Source of the DNA: Bacteroidales bacterium
GTDB taxonomy: Bacteria > Bacteroidota > Bacteroidia > Bacteroidales > JACABE01
Assembly (NCBI GenBank): GCA_023251515.1
Contig: JAHEYQ010000041.1
Location: 1-44,925, forward strand
Length of the DNA stretch: 44,925 nt
Direction of reading: 5' to 3'
Shown: positions 33,047-40,666 of the stretch, in pieces
Position numbering within the stretch: the stretch's first letter is position 1
How the letters are laid out: each line of letters starts with the position of its first letter
The notes under the pieces: model-generated
Seen by the model: the letters and a program-made list of their open reading frames with translations, nothing else
Database searches by the model: none
What the model was told of the DNA's origin: nothing
Made by a program: the position numbers and the translations under genes

Positions 33047-33637
33047 TTGGCAGTAATTTTAACGACAGACAAAGTGACGAAACAGAAATCAAATTTTAAT
33101 TGGTATTTCCTTTTAGCAGGTATTTTAATCATGTATTTTGTTTTAACTAATAATCTATCAATTAAGCATTCAAGTTTAGAGAAAATTATAGTAGAGCTAG
33201 ACAAGGATATAACTAATGTGAAAGGTCGAAGAAGTTCTGTTGATTATAAATTTTGGACAAAGGAATATAAAAACCAATTTAATATTCTGAACGGAAGTAT
33301 AACCCGCGGAAAACACAAAGCAATAGCAGATTTAAAAGGTGGACAACTAGTTGAACTATACATTACGACAGCAGATTTGAAAAATCTATCTGAAGGAAAA
33401 GAAGATGTTGATATAATAGGCCTTAGTCAAAATGGAATTCCTCTAATGACGACAGACGAATTTTATCATAACCGTGACTTATACAAACTTCGACTGAAGA
33501 TATTTTCTGTATTTATAGCATTGATGTTAATATTGAATGGCTTGACAAATATTCCAAAGAAGATTAATTATATAATTGTTGGGACTTTTATTGGAACCAT
33601 AATTACAATGAGAATTCTTGAAATAGATATTTATTAA
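33047..33637 (+). CDS. unknown membrane protein, first gene of the cassette-like array
   Basis: The frame has no ATG near its start: I use TTG at 33047 (AGGA six bases before it), and GTG at 33074 is possible. The protein has up to 196 residues: one membrane helix near the N terminus (FLLAGILIMYFVL), a soluble middle part of about 110 residues (with WTKEYKNQFNILNG and GGQLVELYITT), and two close helices at the end (FSVFIALMLILNGL and YIIVGTFIGTIITM). I do not recognise a family. It is small and stands alone between a promoter and a repeat copy. Confidence 0.6.
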   Translation: MAVILTTDKVTKQKSNFNWYFLLAGILIMYFVLTNNLSIKHSSLEKIIVELDKDITNVKGRRSSVDYKFWTKEYKNQFNILNGSITRGKHKAIADLKGGQLVELYITTADLKNLSEGKEDVDIIGLSQNGIPLMTTDEFYHNRDLYKLRLKIFSVFIALMLILNGLTNIPKKINYIIVGTFIGTIITMRILEIDIY

Positions 33638-33653
33638 AAAAAACTATGCCCAA

Positions 33654-33718
33654 TCGAGCACCCTCCCCTGCCAGTAATTAGCAATGCAGTGAGAGAATGA
33701 TAAAAGGGAAAAATGTAT
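33654..33718. repeat. cassette repeat copy i (partial)
   Basis: GAGCACCCTCCCCTGCCAGTAATTAGC in part, then AATGCAGTGAGAGAATGATAAAAGGG, given here as landmarks, matches copies ii and iii over about 65 bp. It begins 16 bp after the stop of the first gene and ends before the TATATTTG box of copy ii, where the sequence differs. Confidence 0.8.
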
Positions 33719-33754
33719 GAAAAATAAACATAAACTATTAAACAAATAAAATAT

Positions 33755-34318
33755 ATGGAAAAAGTAAGTTGTTCAAAATGTGGTGCATCTAATGCATCTA
33801 ATGCAAAATATTGTTCAAGTTGTGGATATGAATTACCTAGTATTACTACTGAAATCTTTAGTGATAATGTACAACAGGATAAATCACCAAAACCCGACAA
33901 TAAAAAGAAATATATAGGAATAATTTTTGGAGTTGTTTTCTTCTTTATTGCATATTATGGAATCCAACAATTATTCTTCAAATCAGGCACAATAGATAAA
34001 GATATGATGAATGTTGCAAGTGAATTAAATACATCATGTCCAATAATGGTAGATTCAGAAACACGTTTAGATAATGCTATTGCACTTCCAGATAAAGTTT
34101 TTCAATATAATTATACTTTAGTAAATATTAATAAAAGTGAAGTTGATACCACCAGTTTAAAAAATTATCTTGAGCCAAATATAATTAACCAAGTCAAAAC
34201 AAATCCACAAATGCAATATCAACGAGAACATAAATGGAATCTCAATTATTTATATAAAGACAAAAACGGATTATATGTACTTCTGGTTAAGGTAACACCA
34301 GATAAATATACAGAATAA
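33755..34318 (+). CDS. zinc-ribbon membrane protein
   Basis: The protein has 187 residues. It opens with a zinc ribbon, C-x2-C (CSKCG) and C-x2-C (CSSCG) 13 residues apart, then a polar linker, one membrane helix (about 50-72, YIGIIFGVVFFFIAYYGIQQ) and an external domain of 115 residues (MMNVASELNTSCPIMVDSE, RLDNAIALPDKVFQYNYTL). Proteins of this build (zinc ribbon, helix, SCPIMVDSETRLDN domain) occur in many bacteria with unknown function. The ATG start at 33755 directly precedes EKVSCSKCG. Flanked by repeat copies i and ii. Confidence 0.75.
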   Translation: MEKVSCSKCGASNASNAKYCSSCGYELPSITTEIFSDNVQQDKSPKPDNKKKYIGIIFGVVFFFIAYYGIQQLFFKSGTIDKDMMNVASELNTSCPIMVDSETRLDNAIALPDKVFQYNYTLVNINKSEVDTTSLKNYLEPNIINQVKTNPQMQYQREHKWNLNYLYKDKNGLYVLLVKVTPDKYTE

Positions 34319-34330
34319 CAAAAATCACTT

Positions 34331-34482
34331 CAGCAAATCAAACACCCCTCCCCTGCCAGTAATTAGCTATGCAGTAAGAGAATGATAAAAGGGACAAATG
34401 TATATTTGCAGAATAAATAATAATGGAAAAACCAAACAAAACCAATGCAAATCAGAAAAGGTTATGGGGTTTTCCGGATATA
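34331..34482. repeat. cassette repeat copy ii
   Basis: About 150 bp, nearly the same as copy iii. It begins 13 bp after a stop codon with CAGCAAATCAAACACCC, goes on with CCTGCCAGTAATTAGCTATG and GAGAATGATAAAAGGG, has a -7 box TATATTTG (34401-34408), and then a short frame ATGGAAAAACCAAACAAAAC... of 20 codons (MEKPNKTNANQKRLWGFPDI, stop TAA at 34483). The unit therefore has a 3'-flank-like part, a promoter and a coding start. Confidence 0.85.
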
Positions 34483-34523
34483 TAAATAAGTGGCAAGCCA
34501 AAAAGACATAGACACAGCAATTT

Positions 34524-35093
34524 ATGACCAAGAAAAAACAAGAGATAAGGAAACCGCCTGTATGGATAATGATTGCAATTTTCCTTTCAGCTATAACTGG
34601 GATTTTGACCGCAGTTATCGGTATTAATAAAATTCAAAACTACTACCATCCATATTGGTTCGGACTTATTTTTGGTGGAGTAGGATTAGTGATTGGTATT
34701 TGGACTGCTATAAAAATAAAGCCAATTATTGCAGTGAATAATCGGTTGAAAAATGATTATTTTTTGCCAATCATGTATATATCAAGTGGATTCTTTGGAC
34801 TATTCCTCATGACAGGTTCATTTTTAAATCAAAGTTTATCAACTATTGACAAGCGCGATAATTTTCCTGTGATTGACAAATACCGACAAGAAAGTGGTTA
34901 TCGACAACCTGAGATTAATTCTTTGGTAGTAAATATAAATGGTGAATCTCATACATTAACTTGCAGCTATGATTATTGGTATAAGACATCAGTCGGTGAT
35001 CGCATCAATTTATGTTTACACAGGAGTAAATTAGGGTTTGATTTTATAACCGTGACAAATGATAAAAAAGTGGATAAAGATAATGACAAATGA
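34524..35093 (+). CDS. unknown membrane protein (possibly DUF3592-like)
   Basis: The protein has 189 residues. Three membrane helices are seen: VWIMIAIFLSAITGILTAVIG, FGLIFGGVGLVIGIWTAIK and MYISSGFFGLFLMTGSF. A soluble region follows with GESHTLTCSYDYWYKTSVGDRINLCLHRSKLGFDF in it (about 140-175); the pattern of VGDRI followed by a short strand resembles DUF3592-type proteins, which is a weak match. The ATG at 34524 (TKKKQEIRKPP) has no alternative. Flanked by copies ii and iii. Confidence 0.65.
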   Translation: MTKKKQEIRKPPVWIMIAIFLSAITGILTAVIGINKIQNYYHPYWFGLIFGGVGLVIGIWTAIKIKPIIAVNNRLKNDYFLPIMYISSGFFGLFLMTGSFLNQSLSTIDKRDNFPVIDKYRQESGYRQPEINSLVVNINGESHTLTCSYDYWYKTSVGDRINLCLHRSKLGFDFITVTNDKKVDKDNDK

Positions 35094-35094
35094 A

Positions 35095-35251
35095 GGCCAG
35101 CAGCAAATCAAACACCCCCCTGCCAGTAATTAGCTATGCAGTGAGAGAATGATAAAAGGGAAAAATGTATATTTATAGAATAAATAATAATGGAAAAACC
35201 AAACAAAGCCAATGCAAATCAGAAAGGGGTTATGGGGGTTTTCCGGATATA
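35095..35251. repeat. cassette repeat copy iii
   Basis: Same order as copy ii: GGCCAGCAGCAAATCAAAC, CCTGCCAGTAATTAGCTATG, GAGAATGATAAAAGGG, a weaker box TATATTTA (35168-35175) and the short frame ATGGAAAAACCAAACAAAGC, which is here frameshifted by small changes in its G runs. It begins just 2 bp after the stop codon of the previous gene. Confidence 0.85.
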
Positions 35252-35278
35252 AACAATTTAGCTATTATAATATAAAAC

Positions 35279-35962
35279 ATGAGCATAGAAGCAAAAACAA
35301 AGCGTTTACTTTTAGCCCGTTCGGGAGGTTTTTGTGGCAACCCAAATTGCAACACTGACCTCTATCCATTATTTGAAAGTCGAGAGATTACAAATGTTGA
35401 GGAGTTAGCACACATCATCGGACAAAGTGAAGATGGACCAAGAGGCAAAGACGATTTATCAGTAGAAGAAAGAGACGACTATGAAAACATAATTTTGCTT
35501 TGCCCGACTTGCCATACAAAAGTTGACAAGTTCCCACACTTATATCTTGTAGCGACAGTTAGAAACTGGAAACAAACACATGAAGAAAGAATTGTTGCAT
35601 TTTTTAATATTCCAAAGTTTAACTCAAGAGAATTAGCAAGAAAAGAAATTGCAAAACTTCAACTCAACAACAAAATGGTGTTTGACACTTATGGACCTTA
35701 TTCAAAACAAGCTGAAGAAAACTATCTTGAAACCGAAAAAATTTGGGAACAAAAATCAATAGGGACAATCATTCCAAACAATAGAAGAATAAATGCAATC
35801 CTTGAACGCAACTACGACCTGCTTACAGAAGGTGAAAAATATTTATTTGAAGTTTGGAAACAACACAAAGAAAGTTTTGAGTTTAATAAACTATCAGGAG
35901 ACAAGACATCGGCTCTTGTAATTTATCCAACAGCATTTAATACAATCCTAAACAATGAGTAG
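35279..35962 (+). CDS. HNH endonuclease
   Basis: The protein has 227 residues. The nuclease domain covers about 5-105: C19 and C24 (GFCGNPNC), then EELAHIIGQ with His45, and YENIILLCPTCHTKVD with Asn70, Cys75, Cys78 and His79, a classic zinc-supported HNH site. The C-terminal part (about 110-227) is helical and of unknown type (KEIAKLQLNNKMVFDTYG, EGEKYLFEVWKQHKESF). It is the first of three overlapping genes; the next starts inside its stop region (8-base overlap). It probably cuts DNA; no methylase or other partner is present, so a defence role is inferred only from context. Confidence 0.85.
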   Translation: MSIEAKTKRLLLARSGGFCGNPNCNTDLYPLFESREITNVEELAHIIGQSEDGPRGKDDLSVEERDDYENIILLCPTCHTKVDKFPHLYLVATVRNWKQTHEERIVAFFNIPKFNSRELARKEIAKLQLNNKMVFDTYGPYSKQAEENYLETEKIWEQKSIGTIIPNNRRINAILERNYDLLTEGEKYLFEVWKQHKESFEFNKLSGDKTSALVIYPTAFNTILNNE

Positions 35963-36347
35963 AATTAAAAATCGAGAAAAGCCACTTAAATCGAGTGTAA
36001 CGTATTTTGAAAAAGTTATTAGCGGACATACTGCCGTTGAAAGTTTAAAGGAAGTTTCAGAAAATGTTTATGAAATAAAAAGAACAGGTGGACGACCAAC
36101 AATTAGAGTTTTGGTTGCAGATATATATGTTGTAAGTGAAGCTGACATCTTTGAAATTGTGACAACCAATTACGACTTAACCTGTATTTTACTAATTGGC
36201 TTTTACAATCGTTATTCTGGAGACGCAAAAAGAAGAGCATTAGATGAAAACATTGGACTATTTAGTATGAAGGAATTTTTTGGAGCAATAAATTACAATG
36301 GACAAAAACTAATTAACTATGAACCTAAAACAAAAGATAACAAATAA
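35955..36347 (+). CDS. unknown protein between HNH nuclease and nucleotidyltransferase
   Basis: The protein has 130 residues, soluble. It starts basic (SRIKNREKPLKSSVTYFEKV), then has alternating strands and helices: TIRVLVADIYVVSEADIFEI, CILLIGFYNRYSGDAKRRAL, NIGLFSMKEFFGAINY. The order and the D/E residues recall small restriction-endonuclease-like or Rossmann-type folds, but I cannot name the family. It overlaps the HNH gene by 8 bases and the following gene by 29, so the three products are probably made together. Confidence 0.7.
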   Translation: MSRIKNREKPLKSSVTYFEKVISGHTAVESLKEVSENVYEIKRTGGRPTIRVLVADIYVVSEADIFEIVTTNYDLTCILLIGFYNRYSGDAKRRALDENIGLFSMKEFFGAINYNGQKLINYEPKTKDNK

Positions 36348-36606
36348 TTTACCATCCACTCCTGTTGGAGTTGAAGTATTCTTGTTTGGCTCGATTCTAA
36401 CATCGGAATGCGTCAACGACATTGACTTGGCAATAATATATGACAAATCAAAACTTGGACTTAAAGAAGCTGTTGAGTTGCGAAGTTTTTTAAGAAAACA
36501 CATTGGTGGGTTCACCGACATTTACTCGGAAATTGTTTTGCTATCACGCCAAGAAAATGACGAAATGGAGTTTACTCAAAATATTCGCACTGAAAAAATA
36601 ATTTAA
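36319..36606 (+). CDS. minimal nucleotidyltransferase (MNT-like)
   Basis: The protein has 95 residues. The polymerase-beta-type signature is complete: FLFGSILTSECVNDIDLAII, with Gly24-Ser25 and Asp34-x-Asp36. A possible third acidic residue is in DIYSEIVLLS near residues 71-80. The length is that of minimal nucleotidyltransferases, which transfer a nucleotide to a protein or act as antitoxins in MNT-HEPN pairs. There is no HEPN gene here; the partners are an HNH nuclease and an unknown protein. It overlaps the previous gene by 29 bases. Confidence 0.82.
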   Translation: MNLKQKITNNLPSTPVGVEVFLFGSILTSECVNDIDLAIIYDKSKLGLKEAVELRSFLRKHIGGFTDIYSEIVLLSRQENDEMEFTQNIRTEKII

Positions 36607-36636
36607 TATTTGACAAATCGCTTTGACCGAATAGAA

Positions 36637-36681
36637 CGCCAGCAGCAAATCAAACACCCTCCCCTGCCAATAATTAACTAT
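36637..36681. repeat. cassette repeat copy iv (left part only)
   Basis: CGCCAGCAGCAAATCAAAC, then CCCTCCCCTGCCAATAATTA, matches the first 40 or so bases of copies ii and iii and then diverges. It comes 30 bp after the stop of the nucleotidyltransferase gene and closes the array. Confidence 0.8.
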
Positions 36682-36749
36682 TTCAAGCCAATAAATTAAA
36701 CATTTGCGTTCTTTGGCGCCTTTACGTGAAATATAAACTTAATATCACT

Positions 36750-36784
36750 AAAAACAAAAAGAGGTTGCCTTCCCAAACAACCTC
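36750..36784 (-). terminator. terminator of the ribonucleotide reductase gene
   Basis: GAGGTTG (36761-36767) pairs with CAACCTC (36778-36784); on the minus strand the stem is followed by TTTTTGTTTTT. It lies 47 bp after the stop at 36831. Confidence 0.85.
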
Positions 36785-36830
36785 CCTAAAACAAATTAAA
36801 ATAAAAAAATTACTTCAAAACAAATAAGTA

Positions 36831-39530
36831 CTAACCGCATTTAGAATAACCGCAATGTTTGCAGGTTAAGCAGCCTTCCTTATAAATCAAACCACCTTTG
36901 GCACCACATTCAGGGCACGAAGCCTCAGCCGAAGCCTCAGTACCATCAGGTATATATTTCTTAAGCGCTCTTACCACACCATTCTTCCAGGTATTTATCG
37001 AGTCAATCTCCAGATTCAGATTAGAAATCAATTCAACAGCCGAAGTCAAAGGCATACCATGACGCAAAATACCCGAAATCAACTTGGCATAATTCCAATA
37101 CTCAATATTAAACGATCTCGACAAACCTTCAATTGTAACCTTGTAGCCCTCTTTATCTTCAAACTGAAAATCATAACGAGCCTTTTCATTTCCTTCTTTA
37201 TTACGAATTACCGAACCTTTGGTAACCCATGGCGGCAAATAAAAACCATCAGCCTTACCCGTAAATACTTCATACGGACGATTATTCAGCAAACCAACCA
37301 CAGCTATCCATTTCTCATAATCATTCTGAAAACGAACTACCTCAGCCTCCAGTTTCTTAGGACGTTGTGGCGCTTTGGTTTCTTTAAATTCCTGTATATC
37401 TTCTTTGGCATCAGAATGCGAAACCAACACACCCGTACGCGAACCATCTCTGTAAATCGTAATACCCTTGCAACCACACTCCCATGCAGTCTGATAAATA
37501 TTACTTACCAGTTCTTCGGTAGTATTTTTAGGAACATTCACCGTAACACTAATTGAATGATCAACCCATTTCTGAACAGCACCCTGCATTTTCACTTTGC
37601 TCACCCAATCAATATCATTGGAAGTAGCCTGAAAATAAGGAGATTTCTTTACAATTTCGTCAAGTTCAGCTTCATTATAAAGCTTCACTTCATCCACATT
37701 GTAATTATTAACCTTAAGCCATTTCAGAAACTTAGGATGGAAAACATTGTATTCTTCCCACGAATCGCCAATATCATCAACAAAAGAAACCTTCACATTT
37801 CTATCATTCGGATTTACTTTACGGCGACGTTTGTATGAAACCATAAACACAGGCTCAATACCCGAAGTAGTTTGTGTACAAATACTTACACTACCAGTAG
37901 GAGCTATAGTAAGCAAAGCAATATTTCTTCTGCCATTTTTAGCCATATCCTGATACACATCAGGAGCAGCCTCTTTCAATCGCATTACAAAAGGATTGTT
38001 TTTTTCTCTCTGCACATCATAAAGCGGAAAACAACCTCTTTCTTTAGCCATTGTAATAGACGAACGATAAGCCTCAATAGCAAGCATTTTATGCACTTCT
38101 ACAGAAAAGTTGGTAGCAATATCAGTACCATATTTACAACCCAAAGCAGCCAGCATATCGCCTTCGGCAGTAATACCAAAACCGGTACGTCTGCCCTCCA
38201 GAGCTTTCATTTTTATATTAAGCCACAAATTTCTTTCTACGCGTTTTATTTCTTCTTCTTCCGGATCAACCTCTATCTTTTCCAGAATCTTTTCAATCTT
38301 TTCAAGTTCCAGATCAATAATATCATCCATCATACGTTGAGCCATATTGGCATGTTTTACAAACAATTCGGAGTTAAAACTTGCCTGAGCAGTAAATGGA
38401 TTTTCAACATAACTATACAAATTGATAGCCAACAAACGGCAACTATCATAAGGACACAACGGAATTTCGCCGCATGGATTGGTAGAAACGGTTTTAAAAC
38501 CCAAATCATCATAACAATCAGGAATAGATTCGTTTCTGATGGTATCCCAGAACAAAATACCGGGCTCAGCAGATTGCCATGCATTATGTATAATTTTATT
38601 CCACAACTGGCGTGCATCTATATCCTGATAAAATGTTGGTGTATCAGAATCAATCGGATACTGTTGACGATACATTTTGTTTTCGATAACAGCCTTCATA
38701 AATTCATCATCAATTTTCACCGAAACATTGGCACCCGTAACCTTACCTTCTTCCAGTTTTGCATCAATAAATTTTTCCGAATCAGGATGTTTAACCGAAA
38801 TACTCAACATCAAAGCACCTCTGCGTCCATCCTGAGCTACTTCGCGTGTCGAATTTGAATATCTTTCCATAAAAGGAACAATACCGGTAGAAGTTAAAGC
38901 ACTGTTTTTAACAGGACTACCAGCCGGACGGATATGAGACAAATCGTGTCCTACACCTCCCCTACGCTTCATAAGCTGCACCTGTTCCTGATCTATTTTC
39001 ATGATACCGCCATAGGAATCGGAATTGCCATTATTTCCAATAACAAAACAATTTGACAATGATGCAACCTGAAAATTATTACCAATTCCGGCCATAGGGC
39101 TACCCTGAGGAATAATGTATTTAAAATCTTTCAAAAGATCATAAATTTCAGTTTCCGACATCGGATTAGGATATTTTTTTTCTATCCTTGCAATTTCGCT
39201 TGCAATACGACGATGCATTTCATCCGGAGTAAGCTCATAAATATTTCCGTCACTGTCTTTAAGTGCATATTTGTTCATCCAAACGCTTGCAGCCAATGTA
39301 TCACCATGAAAATAATCAGTAGCAGATTTCATTACTTGTTCGTGTGAATACTTTTCGTACACTTTGTTGCTTTTTGTATTGTCAGTCATTGATATTGTAT
39401 TGATAGAATGATTATTGTCGTCATTAAATATGTCGGGAGTTATCCTTTTTTCATATAAACCAGAATACATATCATCCTTTTTATCACGCAAAGTGCTGGA
39501 TTCCAATTCAGAAAAAAGAGTATTACCCAT
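36831..39530 (-). CDS. nrdJ: adenosylcobalamin-dependent (class II) ribonucleotide reductase
   Basis: The protein has 899 residues. It shows the family marks in order: QGSPMAGIGNNFQVASLSNCFV near 140-162 (first active-site Cys), RRGGVGHDLSHIRPAGSPV near 190-208, STNPCGEIPLCPYDSC near 348-363 (with the N-x-C-x-E radical site), LLTIAPTGSVSICTQTTSGIEP in part near 540-560, and at the C terminus a zinc ribbon of CPxC...C..CxxC type (about 868-895), typical of NrdJ. It reduces ribonucleotides to deoxyribonucleotides using a B12 radical, with or without oxygen. No class I or III reductase is in the window. I see neither an NrdR box nor a cobalamin riboswitch in the 200-bp leader. Confidence 0.95.
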   Translation of the reverse strand: MGNTLFSELESSTLRDKKDDMYSGLYEKRITPDIFNDDNNHSINTISMTDNTKSNKVYEKYSHEQVMKSATDYFHGDTLAASVWMNKYALKDSDGNIYELTPDEMHRRIASEIARIEKKYPNPMSETEIYDLLKDFKYIIPQGSPMAGIGNNFQVASLSNCFVIGNNGNSDSYGGIMKIDQEQVQLMKRRGGVGHDLSHIRPAGSPVKNSALTSTGIVPFMERYSNSTREVAQDGRRGALMLSISVKHPDSEKFIDAKLEEGKVTGANVSVKIDDEFMKAVIENKMYRQQYPIDSDTPTFYQDIDARQLWNKIIHNAWQSAEPGILFWDTIRNESIPDCYDDLGFKTVSTNPCGEIPLCPYDSCRLLAINLYSYVENPFTAQASFNSELFVKHANMAQRMMDDIIDLELEKIEKILEKIEVDPEEEEIKRVERNLWLNIKMKALEGRRTGFGITAEGDMLAALGCKYGTDIATNFSVEVHKMLAIEAYRSSITMAKERGCFPLYDVQREKNNPFVMRLKEAAPDVYQDMAKNGRRNIALLTIAPTGSVSICTQTTSGIEPVFMVSYKRRRKVNPNDRNVKVSFVDDIGDSWEEYNVFHPKFLKWLKVNNYNVDEVKLYNEAELDEIVKKSPYFQATSNDIDWVSKVKMQGAVQKWVDHSISVTVNVPKNTTEELVSNIYQTAWECGCKGITIYRDGSRTGVLVSHSDAKEDIQEFKETKAPQRPKKLEAEVVRFQNDYEKWIAVVGLLNNRPYEVFTGKADGFYLPPWVTKGSVIRNKEGNEKARYDFQFEDKEGYKVTIEGLSRSFNIEYWNYAKLISGILRHGMPLTSAVELISNLNLEIDSINTWKNGVVRALKKYIPDGTEASAEASCPECGAKGGLIYKEGCLTCKHCGYSKCG

Positions 39531-39734
39531 AATATAAAATTGTTTGTTATAAAAATAAAAAAAATATTATTGAAGTTCAAGTGAATAATCACTCCAAAAT
39601 GAGATTGTAAATTTAAGATAGAAATAGATAATACACAAAAAGAGTAATTAACAAAGCATACTGAAAAATGGTTTAAACCCAATAATATCAACAAAATTGA
39701 TTGTTAATAAATTTTTTTCATCGTTAAAAATTTA

Positions 39735-40166
39735 TCAAATTTCATTTTGCCATATAATTTTTTTTCCAAAGCCCAATCTGTTGTCTGTCATTTTTATAAA
39801 GTTGGGAGTTATTCCCCAGAGTGTGGTTTTAGCAAGTATTGCAATAGGAAATCTTCTGATATAAGCCTTTTGAGCTACCGATAACTCCTGTCCTTCAAGC
39901 TCCTTAATAATTCCGGTAAACTGAATCCCACGTATTTTACCAACTATACTGGTTTCAAGGGCTATGGCACCAGCAACAGCTTGTTGTTGCTCAACATCCT
40001 GAATATGACGTGTGCTTTTGTCTGAAGTAAAAACAAATAGATTAATTTCGGGTAAATAAACATAAAAACAAGTAGAAGTATAAGGAATATTATCACGTGA
40101 GGTTGCCAATGTAAATATGTGATGTTCGATAATAAAATCTAAAACTCTTTGTTCTATCTGATTCAT
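39735..40166 (-). CDS. pyridoxamine-5'-phosphate-oxidase-like flavoprotein (YhbP/UPF0306-like)
   Basis: The protein has 143 residues and is a single split-barrel domain. Landmarks are HHIFTLATSRDNIPYTSTCF (about 15-34), LNLFVFTSDKSTRHIQDVEQ in slightly different form, and VGKIRGIQFTGIIKELEG near 84-101. The last of these is close to the UPF0306/YhbP group. It should bind FMN or a related cofactor in the cytoplasm; the reaction is not known. It precedes a TauE/SafE gene on the same strand (113 bp gap), so co-transcription is uncertain. Confidence 0.82.
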   Translation of the reverse strand: MNQIEQRVLDFIIEHHIFTLATSRDNIPYTSTCFYVYLPEINLFVFTSDKSTRHIQDVEQQQAVAGAIALETSIVGKIRGIQFTGIIKELEGQELSVAQKAYIRRFPIAILAKTTLWGITPNFIKMTDNRLGFGKKIIWQNEI

Positions 40167-40279
40167 TTTACAGTATTTAATTCAAAATCTAATATACAAT
40201 CTTCAATCATTTTTAAAATTCTAAACATTGAAAACTATTAAAATAATATTGTTAAGATTGCAGCAAAGTTAATGTTAAT

Positions 40280-40654
40280 CTACTTTTTAAAAAACATATT
40301 AACAGCAATTAACATCAGGGCTACAGCAAATACTTTTTTCATTTTATCGGGAGCAACGTTTAAAGCAATTTTAGAACCGAAGTAACCTCCAACAAAAAAA
40401 GCAATTGCAATTATTGCAGCATATTTAAAATTTAACTGACCAGCTTTATAATAATTCATAACAGCCAACAATCCTACCGGAGGCAACATTACAGCCAAAC
40501 TTGTACCTTGTGCTGATTGCATGCTTAAACCTAAAAAATAGACCATAGCAGGAATCATTATAACTCCGCCACCCAATCCTACCATGCCTCCAAATACACC
40601 GGCTGACAATCCTATTGCCAGTAATATCAAAATTGTACCAATATTCATTTCCAT
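40280..40654 (-). CDS. TauE/SafE-family membrane protein, half-size
   Basis: The protein has 124 residues with four membrane helices (LILLAIGLSAGVFGGMVGLGG, VIMIPAMVYFLGL, YAAIIAIAFFVGGYFGSKIA, FAVALMLIAVNMFF). The marks GVFGGMVGLGGGVIMIPAM and AQGTSLAVMLPPVGLLA belong to the TauE/SafE anion-transport family. Full members have about 250 residues and eight helices; this one is a single half, and since both ends are proper (start and stop with no related sequence around), it probably works as a homodimer. Substrate could be sulfite, sulfonate or another organic anion. Twelve bp lie between its start and the end of the upstream gene, so the two are likely one operon. Confidence 0.85.
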   Translation of the reverse strand: MEMNIGTILILLAIGLSAGVFGGMVGLGGGVIMIPAMVYFLGLSMQSAQGTSLAVMLPPVGLLAVMNYYKAGQLNFKYAAIIAIAFFVGGYFGSKIALNVAPDKMKKVFAVALMLIAVNMFFKK

Positions 40655-40666
40655 TTATTTAAAATA

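Noticed and set aside
33654..36681. Cassette repeats as integron attC sites
   Set aside because: I could not find the paired core sites RYYYAAC / GTTRRRY, nor an integrase in the window; I keep the word cassette-like only for the arrangement.
37872..38858. A 328-codon plus-strand open frame
   Set aside because: It is antisense to the ribonucleotide reductase gene, whose protein is clearly conserved; the plus-strand product has no domain and is rich in Phe/Ile/Asn as expected for a shadow frame.
39531..39734. Cobalamin riboswitch before nrdJ
   Set aside because: No B12-box-like GCCACTG or conserved multi-stem structure in the 200-bp AT-rich leader.
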